From contig DEJS01000003.1 of the NCBI GenBank assembly GCA_002353485.1, positions 1 to 55,468 of the forward strand: a stretch of DNA of 55,468 nucleotides, in the 5' to 3' direction. Source of the stretch: Prevotella sp. UBA2742. Lineage in GTDB: Bacteria > Bacteroidota > Bacteroidia > Bacteroidales > Bacteroidaceae. The position numbers and the translations under genes are program-made. Of the stretch, positions 50,013 to 55,468 are shown in pieces. Positions within the stretch are counted from its first letter, which is position 1; the number at the start of each line of letters is the position of its first letter. The notes below the pieces were generated by a model, which saw only the letters and a program-made list of their open reading frames with translations, did no database searches and was not told the DNA's origin.

Positions 50013-50879
50013 ATGACGGAATATATTGATACCCACTGCCACCTGGACGGCGAGGAGTTCGACGCCGACCGGGCCGACGTCGTCCAGCGGGCCCGGGAGG
50101 CCGGGTGCCGCAGCGTGTTCCTGCCTGCCATCGACCTGAAGACGTGTCGCAGCGTCATGGACACCTGCCGACAGTACCCCGACATGTGCTATCCCATGCT
50201 GGGGCTGCACCCCGAGGAGGTGCGCGCCGACTGGGCCGACCAGCTCCGCGCCATCCGCGAATACCTGCCCCCCGTCCCAGGGGCCGATTTCGGCCCCGTC
50301 CCCTGCCCCGCTCCCCCCGTCATCGCCATCGGCGAGGTGGGGCTCGACTTCTACTGGAGCCGCGAGTTCGAACAGCAGCAGCTGCTGGCCTTCGAGGAGC
50401 AGGTCAGGTGGTCGGTAGAGACGCGCCTGCCACTGATGATACACTGCCGGAAGGCTCAAAACGAGATGGTGGCCATACTGAAGAAATACGCCGACGACCT
50501 GCCCGGAGGCGTGTTCCACTGCTTTACCGGCAATGCCCTGGAGGCACGCCAGCTGCTGGAGTTCCCGCGCTTTGTGCTGGGCATCGGCGGCGTGCTGACG
50601 TTCAAGAAATCCAACCTGCCGCTGACGCTCGCCGGCAGCGAAGCAAAGCAGACCCTGACGGCCGGCGCTGGCGAAGCAAAGCAGGCGGGGGTTCCCCTGG
50701 AGCGCATCGTGCTCGAGACCGACGCACCCTATATGGCGCCCGTGCCCATGCGCGGCAAGCGCAACGAGCCGGCCTACATACGATACGTCATAGCACGACT
50801 GGCCGAGGCCTACGGCGTCAGCGAAGAGACGATATGCCGACAGACCACGGCCAACGTCAGACGCGTCTTCGGCGTCTGA
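50013..50879 (+). CDS. TatD-family metal-dependent hydrolase
   Basis: A 288-residue TIM-barrel hydrolase. Metal ligands are present: DTHCHLDG (~6-13), the Glu of IGEVGLDF (~108-115), HCRK (~145), HCFTG (~171) and ETDAPY (~235). Family members are 3'-5' DNA exonucleases or deoxyaminoacylases. ATG 50013 (MTEYIDTHCHLDG) is the canonical start. Two oddities: a Pro-rich stretch before the Glu motif (VPGADFGPVPCPAPP) and a ~25-residue insertion with an imperfect repeat (AGSEAKQ ... AGAGEAKQ) before the final Asp. Both look like translated repeat DNA. Confidence 0.9.
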   Translation: MTEYIDTHCHLDGEEFDADRADVVQRAREAGCRSVFLPAIDLKTCRSVMDTCRQYPDMCYPMLGLHPEEVRADWADQLRAIREYLPPVPGADFGPVPCPAPPVIAIGEVGLDFYWSREFEQQQLLAFEEQVRWSVETRLPLMIHCRKAQNEMVAILKKYADDLPGGVFHCFTGNALEARQLLEFPRFVLGIGGVLTFKKSNLPLTLAGSEAKQTLTAGAGEAKQAGVPLERIVLETDAPYMAPVPMRGKRNEPAYIRYVIARLAEAYGVSEETICRQTTANVRRVFGV

Positions 50880-50919
50880 CGGAATGCCGCCCCGGGCGTA
50901 CGGGAGATGAACTCATAAT

Positions 50920-50988
50920 TTACGTCAGGCACTGCTCGCTGGTGAAGTCGTAGAACTGCTCACTGCGCATCTTTTCAAAGTCTGTCAT
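50920..50988 (-). pseudogene. Remnant of a sugar O-acetyltransferase start
   Basis: The 22-residue frame MTDFEKMRSEQFYDFTSEQC resembles the N-terminus of maltose/galactoside O-acetyltransferases (the Mac domain: xEKMxxGxxYD). The rest of the enzyme is missing; the neighbouring DNA is TatD and a flavoprotein gene. It is probably a truncated relic, but could still be translated. Confidence 0.5.
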
Positions 50989-51001
50989 AGCGGTATGATT
51001 A

Positions 51002-51532
51002 TTACTCTTTTTTATCCGTGGTTACGGGCTGGTGGGAATGTGCCCTTACCAGCTCTATAGCTTCCTTGCCCGTCAGGTGCTCGATGTCGAGACGGATGGC
51101 AAGCATACGGCTGAGGCCGTGCTCCAGCTCTTTACGAAGGGCCTCTTCCTGGTTGGGATTGTATCTGTTGCCAAGGGTCCGGGCGATGGAGCGTTTCTCC
51201 TCCTCATCCTCCACGATGTGGATTCTGCCAAAGGCTATCACGCTGCGGAAATAGGTGGTGTACTCGGCCGGCTTCACGTTGTCCTGGTCAATGACACAGA
51301 ACGAGGCCTTGTCGCACGCCCTGATGGCATCCACCTTGTGACCGGACAAGGCACTGTGGAAATACAGTTTCCCGTCATCATAGACATAGCTGATGGGGAC
51401 TGCATACGGATAGCCTCCGTCACCGAGCAAGGCCAACGTGCCAGAAGTGGCCTTCTGCAGGATGCCGATGCTCTCTTCGTCGGAGAGCTGTTGGCGCTGG
51501 CGTCTCATCTTTCTGAATTCCTGTATACTCAT
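51002..51532 (-). CDS. NimA-like flavin-binding protein (PNPOx family)
   Basis: A 176-residue protein of the pyridoxamine-5'-phosphate-oxidase split-barrel family: TLALLGDGGYPYAVPISYVYDDGKLYFHSA, given here as 36-55 plus 56-65, is the typical strand pair, and GHKVDAIRACDKASFCVIDQ contacts the flavin. NimA relatives reduce nitroimidazoles. ATG 51532 is chosen; the ATG at 51634 lies beyond the promoter at 51591. The gene is divergent from marR across ~300 nt that hold only the two promoters. Confidence 0.85.
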   Translation of the reverse strand: MSIQEFRKMRRQRQQLSDEESIGILQKATSGTLALLGDGGYPYAVPISYVYDDGKLYFHSALSGHKVDAIRACDKASFCVIDQDNVKPAEYTTYFRSVIAFGRIHIVEDEEEKRSIARTLGNRYNPNQEEALRKELEHGLSRMLAIRLDIEHLTGKEAIELVRAHSHQPVTTDKKE

Positions 51533-51590
51533 TTTACTATTCCATGAACTGATTCCTTTATTTCTGCTTTCATCTTCAGAAAGTTTGCTG

Positions 51591-51598
51591 CAAAGGTA
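51591..51598 (-). promoter_or_regulatory. Bacteroidetes -7 box for the NimA-like gene
   Basis: The minus strand reads TACCTTTG followed by CAGC, fitting TAnnTTTG, 58 nt before the start at 51532. Confidence 0.65.
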
Positions 51599-51800
51599 CA
51601 AAGAATATTCGACATTACCGCCGCCAGAGACCAATTATCTACAAGTTGGTCACCGATTCTGTCTGCCGTTATTAGGAGTACAACCGTTCCGCTATTGGCA
51701 GCCATCAGCGTGGAGCATCTTCAAATAATCGCAGACGATGGTTTTATTAAAAGATATTAAAAGATGCTACGATTACGAAGGGGGTTCAAATAATAATTTG

Positions 51801-51808
51801 TACTTTTG
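51801..51808 (+). promoter_or_regulatory. Bacteroidetes -7 box for marR
   Basis: TACTTTTG preceded by ATAATTTG and followed by CCTCG, 22 nt before the MarR ATG. Confidence 0.65.
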
Positions 51809-51830
51809 CCTCGTAAACGATTAAACGGAT

Positions 51831-52271
51831 ATGAACAATGACAATCTGAGACTGGACCGCCAGGTATGCTTTCGCCTTTACACGGCTGCACGGCTGCTGA
51901 TACAAGTCTATCAGCCTTGGCTTGCTCAGTTGGGCATCACCTACACGCAGTATCTGGTGCTGATGGTGCTCTGGGAGCAGGACGGTCTGCCCCTCAATGC
52001 CATCTCTCGCCGGCTCTTTCTGGAGAGCAACACGCTCACGCCGCTCGTCAAGCGTATGGAGGCAATGAAGATGGTGACCCGCAAGAAGAGCAAGGACGAT
52101 GCCCGACAGACAATCATTACACTGACCGAACATGGTCGTGCCTTGCAGCAGCAGGCTTCCGTCATTCCTGACTGCATGGCTGACGTGCTGCATGAAAGGG
52201 GAATGACAGATGAGGAGTTCGCTGCCATAATACCGACGCTCGACCATCTGATTGAGGCACTGAATGAATAG
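51831..52271 (+). CDS. MarR-family transcription regulator
   Basis: A 146-residue dimeric winged-helix repressor: TYTQYLVLMVLWEQDGLPLN, then SRRLFLESNTLTPLVKRMEA as recognition helix and the wing RKKSKDDARQTIITLTEHG. The close relatives with Cys near residue 10 (RQVCFRLYTA) are OhrR-like peroxide sensors; a Cys is present here, so organic-peroxide or electrophile sensing is possible. The nearby flavoprotein gene is a plausible target. Confidence 0.88.
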   Translation: MNNDNLRLDRQVCFRLYTAARLLIQVYQPWLAQLGITYTQYLVLMVLWEQDGLPLNAISRRLFLESNTLTPLVKRMEAMKMVTRKKSKDDARQTIITLTEHGRALQQQASVIPDCMADVLHERGMTDEEFAAIIPTLDHLIEALNE

Positions 52272-52276
52272 GAAAA

Positions 52277-52305
52277 AGCAGCATTCCCTAAATGAGAATG
52301 CTGCT
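52277..52305. terminator. Intrinsic terminator between marR and a convergent gene
   Basis: A 10-bp perfect stem AGCAGCATTC/GAATGCTGCT with a 9-nt loop, preceded by AAAAA and followed by a T-rich tract, so it can serve both directions. Confidence 0.85.
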
Positions 52306-52328
52306 CTTTCTTACTCTTTTGCGGCAGT

Positions 52329-52718
52329 CTACAGCAGCAGGGCTATGGCCTCTGCATCCTTGCCCTCGTAGAAGCGGGGCTCAAAGACAGGCTTGTACTG
52401 GAAATCGCCGAAGCGGAACAGCTGGAGGGCGCAGAACTGACGGTCGTCGCTCAGGCAGAGTTCGAGGCGGAAGTTGCCGTTGGCACCGGCCACAGGCTTG
52501 CCCTTCTGCTGAATGTCGGCAGCCATCTTGTCGAGCGGCATGTCTAACAGTCGCGCCACACGCTCGCCCTCCGTGGGGGTATACTCCAGGACGACGGGTT
52601 TGGCCTGACTCTGTGTAGGCGTATAGACGGCCTTGGTGGAAAACAGCGACTTCTTGATTTCGATATTCTGATAGGTGGAGAGGGCAGCAGCCATCTCCAA
52701 GTTTTTGATACTTGACAT
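52329..52718 (-). CDS. Hypothetical protein
   Basis: A 129-residue cytosolic protein. I do not recognise the family. It starts with a short helix (KNLEMAAALSTYQNIEIKKS), has a central Lys/Thr-rich part and ends with beta-like hydrophobic strands (RLELCLSDDRQFCALQLFRF, then KPVFEPRFYEG). It is convergent with marR across the terminator. No good promoter is visible upstream. Confidence 0.6.
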   Translation of the reverse strand: MSSIKNLEMAAALSTYQNIEIKKSLFSTKAVYTPTQSQAKPVVLEYTPTEGERVARLLDMPLDKMAADIQQKGKPVAGANGNFRLELCLSDDRQFCALQLFRFGDFQYKPVFEPRFYEGKDAEAIALLL

Positions 52719-52787
52719 AGTTGTTACGTATTTTTAATGACTAATGATGTGAATAAAGTGTGTGTCCCTGTGGTAACCGGAACTATG

Positions 52788-53195
52788 TCAACGAATGATG
52801 TGCCTCAGCGCTATGACGTAATAGTCGCACGAGGCAGACAGGCAGAAGGGAGCCGTTTCCCGGCGGCACCTGCTGTCGTAGTAGGAATAAATGGGTTTGA
52901 CGCTATGCTGCCGTATGGCAAAGCTGCCAAACGGCGTGACGGTTCTTTCCGTCTTTGAGCCTTGGGTAGGAAGGATGCGCTGGGGACGGGAACTGCAGAT
53001 GCGGTAAATCTGCGAGGCGTCGGTCAGTGTGGCTTCCTGATGATGCCGGTGCTGAGGGGTCAGGACGGACGACTCGCGAGGCTGACAGAACGCTTCGGCG
53101 ATCGCGCCATCACGGCTCTGCCAGTTTAGCAAAACCGTCAGGCAAACAGCGCAAAGTGCCGCGATTATCCTTGCTGTCATCAGAGTCCGTCTCAT
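52788..53195 (-). CDS. Small exported hypothetical protein
   Basis: A 135-residue protein with a hydrophobic N-terminal segment (MTARIIAALCAVCLTVLLNW starting at residue 6). It has a His cluster (QHRHHQ) and the end CSRPQRILPTQ-type and PFCLSASCDYYVIALRHIIR segments (written with gaps). I have seen this C-terminal pattern in several Prevotella hypothetical proteins. It follows the DUF3791/DUF3990 genes by 16 nt and may be cotranscribed with them. Function unknown. Confidence 0.55.
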   Translation of the reverse strand: MRRTLMTARIIAALCAVCLTVLLNWQSRDGAIAEAFCQPRESSVLTPQHRHHQEATLTDASQIYRICSSRPQRILPTQGSKTERTVTPFGSFAIRQHSVKPIYSYYDSRCRRETAPFCLSASCDYYVIALRHIIR

Positions 53196-53211
53196 TTCGG
53201 TTGCAAACGAA

Positions 53212-53433
53212 TTACTTCACGCTTCCCGTCTTCAGCTCACTGTCGAGGAAACTGTAGACATAGCGGGAACTCTGGTGGTAGAGACCAGTGGCGTCGCGTT
53301 GCAGCCGCTGGTAGGTGTCAGAGTTGATGACCGTGGCGAGAGCCTGCTCCATGGTGAGCTGCGGCTGGTCTTCGATGAGCAGCAGGGCGAGGTTCTTAAC
53401 CATGTCGATTTTCATCTGTTCTTGTTCGCTCAT
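53212..53433 (-). CDS. Small protein, third gene of the DUF3791/DUF3990 module
   Basis: A 73-residue helical protein: EQMKIDMVKNLALLLIEDQP, then TMEQALATVINSDTYQRLQR. It starts within a 4-nt overlap with the DUF3990 gene, so the three genes are translated together. The size and charge pattern fit an antitoxin or chaperone-like partner. Function is inferred from context only. Confidence 0.65.
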   Translation of the reverse strand: MSEQEQMKIDMVKNLALLLIEDQPQLTMEQALATVINSDTYQRLQRDATGLYHQSSRYVYSFLDSELKTGSVK

Positions 53434-53903
53434 AGTCTTTTCAGGATTTTGACGGCACGCTCAGTGCCGAAGAAGTATTGGAAGGTGATGCCGCGCATGT
53501 TGCGGAGATTGTGTAGGAGCGTGGGCAGGTCGATGCTGCGATTCTCATATTTCCATAGCTGCACGCCGACGCGGTCGTTGGCGATGGGGCCGATAACGAT
53601 GTCATAGTCGTGGGCGGGCTGGCGGCTGGAGTTGTTGCGGTTCAGTAGAATGAACTTGGCCCATTCTTCGCTGTAGTCGTCGAAGCGGAGCACTTTCAGG
53701 TGATTCATGGCCGTATCGTCGGCCTCGAAAGTAAGGACGGTGGGCACGCCAGTCTCCAATTGCTCCACCTTGGTCTTGGCCATGTCCATTGCCTGAGTGT
53801 ACTCGCGGCTAAGGTAGAAGCCTTGGCCGAAGTCCTTATTGGGTTTTGATTTCGTGAGGTCGATGTCGCCGAAGTCCTGGTTGGTGCCGTGGTAGAGAAT
53901 CAT
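53430..53903 (-). CDS. DUF3990 protein, ADP-ribosyltransferase-like
   Basis: A 157-residue protein. Its start MILYHGTNQDFGDIDLTKSK and GQGFYLSREYTQAMDMAK fit the DUF3990 family: a YHGT strand followed by a GxGFYLS/T stretch is the H-...-Y pattern of the ADP-ribosyltransferase fold. A catalytic Glu is not obvious. It overlaps both neighbours by 4 nt (ATGA), a strongly coupled arrangement seen in toxin-antitoxin modules. A toxic ADP-ribosyltransferase with one or two small protective partners is the best reading. Confidence 0.75.
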   Translation of the reverse strand: MILYHGTNQDFGDIDLTKSKPNKDFGQGFYLSREYTQAMDMAKTKVEQLETGVPTVLTFEADDTAMNHLKVLRFDDYSEEWAKFILLNRNNSSRQPAHDYDIVIGPIANDRVGVQLWKYENRSIDLPTLLHNLRNMRGITFQYFFGTERAVKILKRL

Positions 53904-54124
53904 ACGAGCAGTCCTCCTTTCCTGTGGCAGTATTCGGCCATGTCGCTGACCATCGACTGGAACGACTGCGTGTGGCAGTAGTCGTAGTGCTCGTCGACGA
54001 ACTTGATGCCCCCGAAGCGACTCAAGTAGTTAAACGCCTGCTTGAGCGTCAGTCCGAAGCGGCGGCCAAACTCGGCAGCAAAGATAAGCGTCCACTCCAT
54101 TTTGTCTGTCATGCTGTATGCCAT
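53900..54124 (-). CDS. DUF3791 protein, first gene of the module
   Basis: A 74-residue helical protein: MEWTLIFAAEFGRRFGLTLK, then YLSRFGGIKFVDEHYDYCHT. This matches the DUF3791 pattern (a helix with a tyrosine/aspartate C-terminus), a small protein known to occur next to DUF3990 genes in gut Bacteroidetes and Firmicutes. The family name is recalled, not searched. A promoter at 54153 lies 28 nt upstream. Leading position and size suit an antitoxin. Confidence 0.75.
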   Translation of the reverse strand: MAYSMTDKMEWTLIFAAEFGRRFGLTLKQAFNYLSRFGGIKFVDEHYDYCHTQSFQSMVSDMAEYCHRKGGLLV

Positions 54125-54152
54125 AATAGGTGATGGTTTGTCTTTTCGGCGA

Positions 54153-54160
54153 CAAAGATA
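54153..54160 (-). promoter_or_regulatory. Bacteroidetes -7 box for the DUF3791/DUF3990 module
   Basis: The minus strand reads TATCTTTG followed by TCGCC, fitting TAnnTTTG, 28 nt before the DUF3791 ATG. Confidence 0.65.
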
Positions 54161-54193
54161 CGAAAAGTTTTTGAATTTTATTGTTCTTTGCCA

Positions 54194-54643
54194 TTAAAAT
54201 TGATGAGGGGCGGACGGACTGATTCTCTGCTTGTTGAATATCAGGTTCATGGTCTCTGGGTCGAGGGGCTGCATGGTGGGCAGCTTCAGGCTCTTGACCA
54301 TGTGGAGCGTGCCCTGCTTGTACTTCTGGAAGTGCTCCGTCTTGATGTGGCTCTGGTAGGCTTCCTCGGAGGCATATATCTCGAGGATGCGAATGTGCGT
54401 GGAGTCCTCGGCGCTCTGCATCGGAAAGAGGCAGACGACGCCCGGCTCGCGCTCCACACTCAGTCGGTCCACCTCACCCGCAAACTTCAGGTATTCCTGC
54501 AGATGCTCAGGATATACCTCGATTTCGGCTAATCTTACTATCATAGTCTTGTCATTTACTGGGGTCACCGTCTCTTGTGCTACTGCCGTGACGGATAGCA
54601 CAAGGGCGAAAAGCATAAGGAATAGTTTCTGTTTCATTGTCAT
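54194..54643 (-). CDS. Secreted ABM-domain (antibiotic biosynthesis monooxygenase-like) protein
   Basis: A 149-residue protein. A signal peptide (LFLMLFALVLSVTAVAQ) precedes one ABM fold: MIVRLAEIEVYPEHLQEYLK, CLFPMQSAEDSTHIRILEIY and the helix YQSHIKTEHFQKYKQ. Members of this dimeric ferredoxin-like family act on quinones or other aromatics; an exported form is unusual but known. The ATG at 54637 (MKQKLFLML) is an equally good start. A promoter lies at 54709. Confidence 0.85.
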   Translation of the reverse strand: MTMKQKLFLMLFALVLSVTAVAQETVTPVNDKTMIVRLAEIEVYPEHLQEYLKFAGEVDRLSVEREPGVVCLFPMQSAEDSTHIRILEIYASEEAYQSHIKTEHFQKYKQGTLHMVKSLKLPTMQPLDPETMNLIFNKQRISPSAPHQF

Positions 54644-54708
54644 TATATCTGTCTTACAAGGATCGTTTTTTGTCGTTCATATCCATGACCCTGTTTGAAG
54701 TCCGACTG

Positions 54709-54716
54709 CAAAGGTA
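54709..54716 (-). promoter_or_regulatory. Bacteroidetes -7 box for the ABM-domain gene
   Basis: The minus strand reads TACCTTTG followed by CAGTC, fitting TAnnTTTG, 65 nt before the start. Confidence 0.6.
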
Positions 54717-54785
54717 CGAAGAAATCCGCAAACCGCCATTACACGATTTACGGATTCTCTTACCATAATTACGGAATCGACATTC

Positions 54786-54907
54786 TCACCCGAGGGCGAT
54801 GAGCTCGTAGACCTTCAGCGGGTCGACGACGGCCGTGGGGAGGACGGGCACGCCGTCGAGGGCCACGCAGAGGCCGCCGTATGCGGTCTTGCCATAATAA
54901 TGCTCAT
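54786..54907 (-). other. Small frame of uncertain reality, possibly a frameshifted remnant
   Basis: A convincing promoter (54928) leads to ATG 54907, which opens a 30-codon frame with an odd Ser/Pro/Arg-rich composition. A different frame over the same DNA encodes a more protein-like string (YGGLCVALDGVPVLPTAVVD, then PLKVYELIALG) but has no start codon after the promoter. A one-base frameshift near the start would reconcile them. No family recognised. Confidence 0.3.
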
Positions 54908-54927
54908 TTAAAATGTTATAACGGCTG

Positions 54928-54935
54928 CAAAGGTA
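54928..54935 (-). promoter_or_regulatory. Bacteroidetes -7 box upstream of the uncertain small frame
   Basis: The minus strand reads TACCTTTG, preceded by TTTTTTG and followed by CAGCC, fitting TAnnTTTG. Confidence 0.6.
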
Positions 54936-55051
54936 CAAAAAAGTTTGTAAACTACGAGCGGTTGGGGCGTTAAAAGTACGAAAGGCGGGCAAAGACGCAG
55001 CGTTTTGATTCCCGAGCAAGCGTTAGAACGATGAAAAACTATCTTGTACTA

Positions 55052-55468
55052 TTACTTGTCGGACTGCTGGCCGTCGTGAGCCTTCCATGCACATTCGGTA
55101 ATCTTCATGTCCGAGAAGACTGCCGTGAACGATGACTCCTCGGGCGAACAGGCATAGATGCCAAAACTGATTTCATCGCCGCCGGCATACATGTGACAGA
55201 CGCGCATCTGGCTGAACGACACTCCGTCGGCAGAGCACTCGATGCAGTAGTCATCCTCGCGGCGCGAGAAACGATACCACATGGTCTTCACATCGGCAGG
55301 AATGGCCGTCGTGGCCCAGTCGGAGTAGCCCTTGTTCGTCACTACGCTGCCCAGATGTTGGAACTCGTCGTTCTCGTATTCCACAGAGCCTTTCAGCCAG
55401 TTCTCGCTGTCGAGATACATCACGATGCCACACTGGTCAAAGCGGTGATGACTCTCGGTGAAGTCGGT
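55052..55468 (-). CDS. DUF1349-like concanavalin-fold protein (N-terminus cut by window edge)
   Basis: The frame is open from the window edge to the stop at 55052 (138 codons). HHRFDQCGIVMYLDSENWLK, GSVVTNKGYSDWATTAIPAD and GIYACSPEESSFTAVFSDMK are the strands and final motif of DUF1349 proteins, a jelly-roll family that often binds or modifies carbohydrates. The normal length is ~190 residues, so about 50 N-terminal residues lie outside the window. Confidence 0.75.
   Translation of the reverse strand, partial: TDFTESHHRFDQCGIVMYLDSENWLKGSVEYENDEFQHLGSVVTNKGYSDWATTAIPADVKTMWYRFSRREDDYCIECSADGVSFSQMRVCHMYAGGDEISFGIYACSPEESSFTAVFSDMKITECAWKAHDGQQSDK

Noticed and set aside
52737..52958. 73-codon plus-strand ORF
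   Set aside because: It overlaps the minus-strand exported protein, which has a signal-like N-terminus and a familiar C-terminal pattern.

Overview
The window comes from a Bacteroidales bacterium, most likely Prevotella or a close relative. The signs are TAnnTTTG-type -7 promoter boxes before many genes, a type IX secretion gene (porQ) coupled to cmk, a VirE/BT4734-type primase-helicase, a TonB-dependent receptor with its own TonB, and very few Shine-Dalgarno sequences. Bases 1-11,800 are visibly more AT-rich than the remainder, which is GC-rich with long spurious antisense ORFs.

Layout. (1) 1-2,900 (mostly minus): a secreted retropepsin-like protease cut by the window edge, a small ORF, a HEPN/MNT pair, and a RelB/DinJ-like antitoxin with no visible toxin. 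(2) 3,144-11,786 (plus): a type I restriction-modification operon: Xre regulator, hsdM, a Fic enzyme, an unknown 320-residue protein, a chimeric hsdS fragment, hsdS, a decayed BRO-N-like gene and hsdR. Near-identical ~45-bp direct repeats lie at 2450-2494 and 11803-11850, on either side of the block. (3) 11,863-17,833: a cassette of a HIRAN-like protein, three small proteins, an OB-like small protein and a VirE-N/P-loop protein. (4) 17,951-23,981: a complete TolC, membrane-fusion, double-ATPase and two-permease ABC-2 exporter. (5) 24,131-27,035: an LptD-like outer-membrane protein. (6) 43,297-27,057 (minus): a seven-gene run with almost no gaps: pepT, a sensor/PP2C phosphatase/kinase fusion, a STAS protein, an outer-membrane barrel, a 2443-residue C-A-T-C-A-T-R nonribosomal peptide synthetase (NRPS), a MATE exporter and a CPA2 antiporter. 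(7) 43,311-48,040 (minus): a His-rich TonB receptor with a small Cys/His membrane protein, and porQ-cmk. (8) 48,117-55,468: tonB, a polyprenyl synthase, TatD, a NimA-like flavoprotein, MarR, small secreted or unknown proteins, a DUF3791/DUF3990 module, a secreted ABM-domain protein and a DUF1349-like protein cut by the edge.

The most unusual signal is a set of dispersed short-period repeats, mostly with a 7-nt period, lying inside open reading frames from the primase-helicase to the NRPS. Three units equal 21 nt, so they are translated as 7-residue peptide repeats (SEELRVK, FTLHSSL, STLNSQL, GLMVQGS/NHEPLTL). Copies inside genes have the TGA that would fall in frame changed to TTA or TTT. Copies at gene borders keep TGA, and one supplies the stop codon of a gene. 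They look like mobile palindromic elements tolerated as, or selected to be, in-frame protein insertions. Other points of note are the NRPS predicted to release a peptide aldehyde, linked to a partner-switching module; the stacked hsdS/fic remnants; and the overlapping DUF3791/DUF3990 genes.
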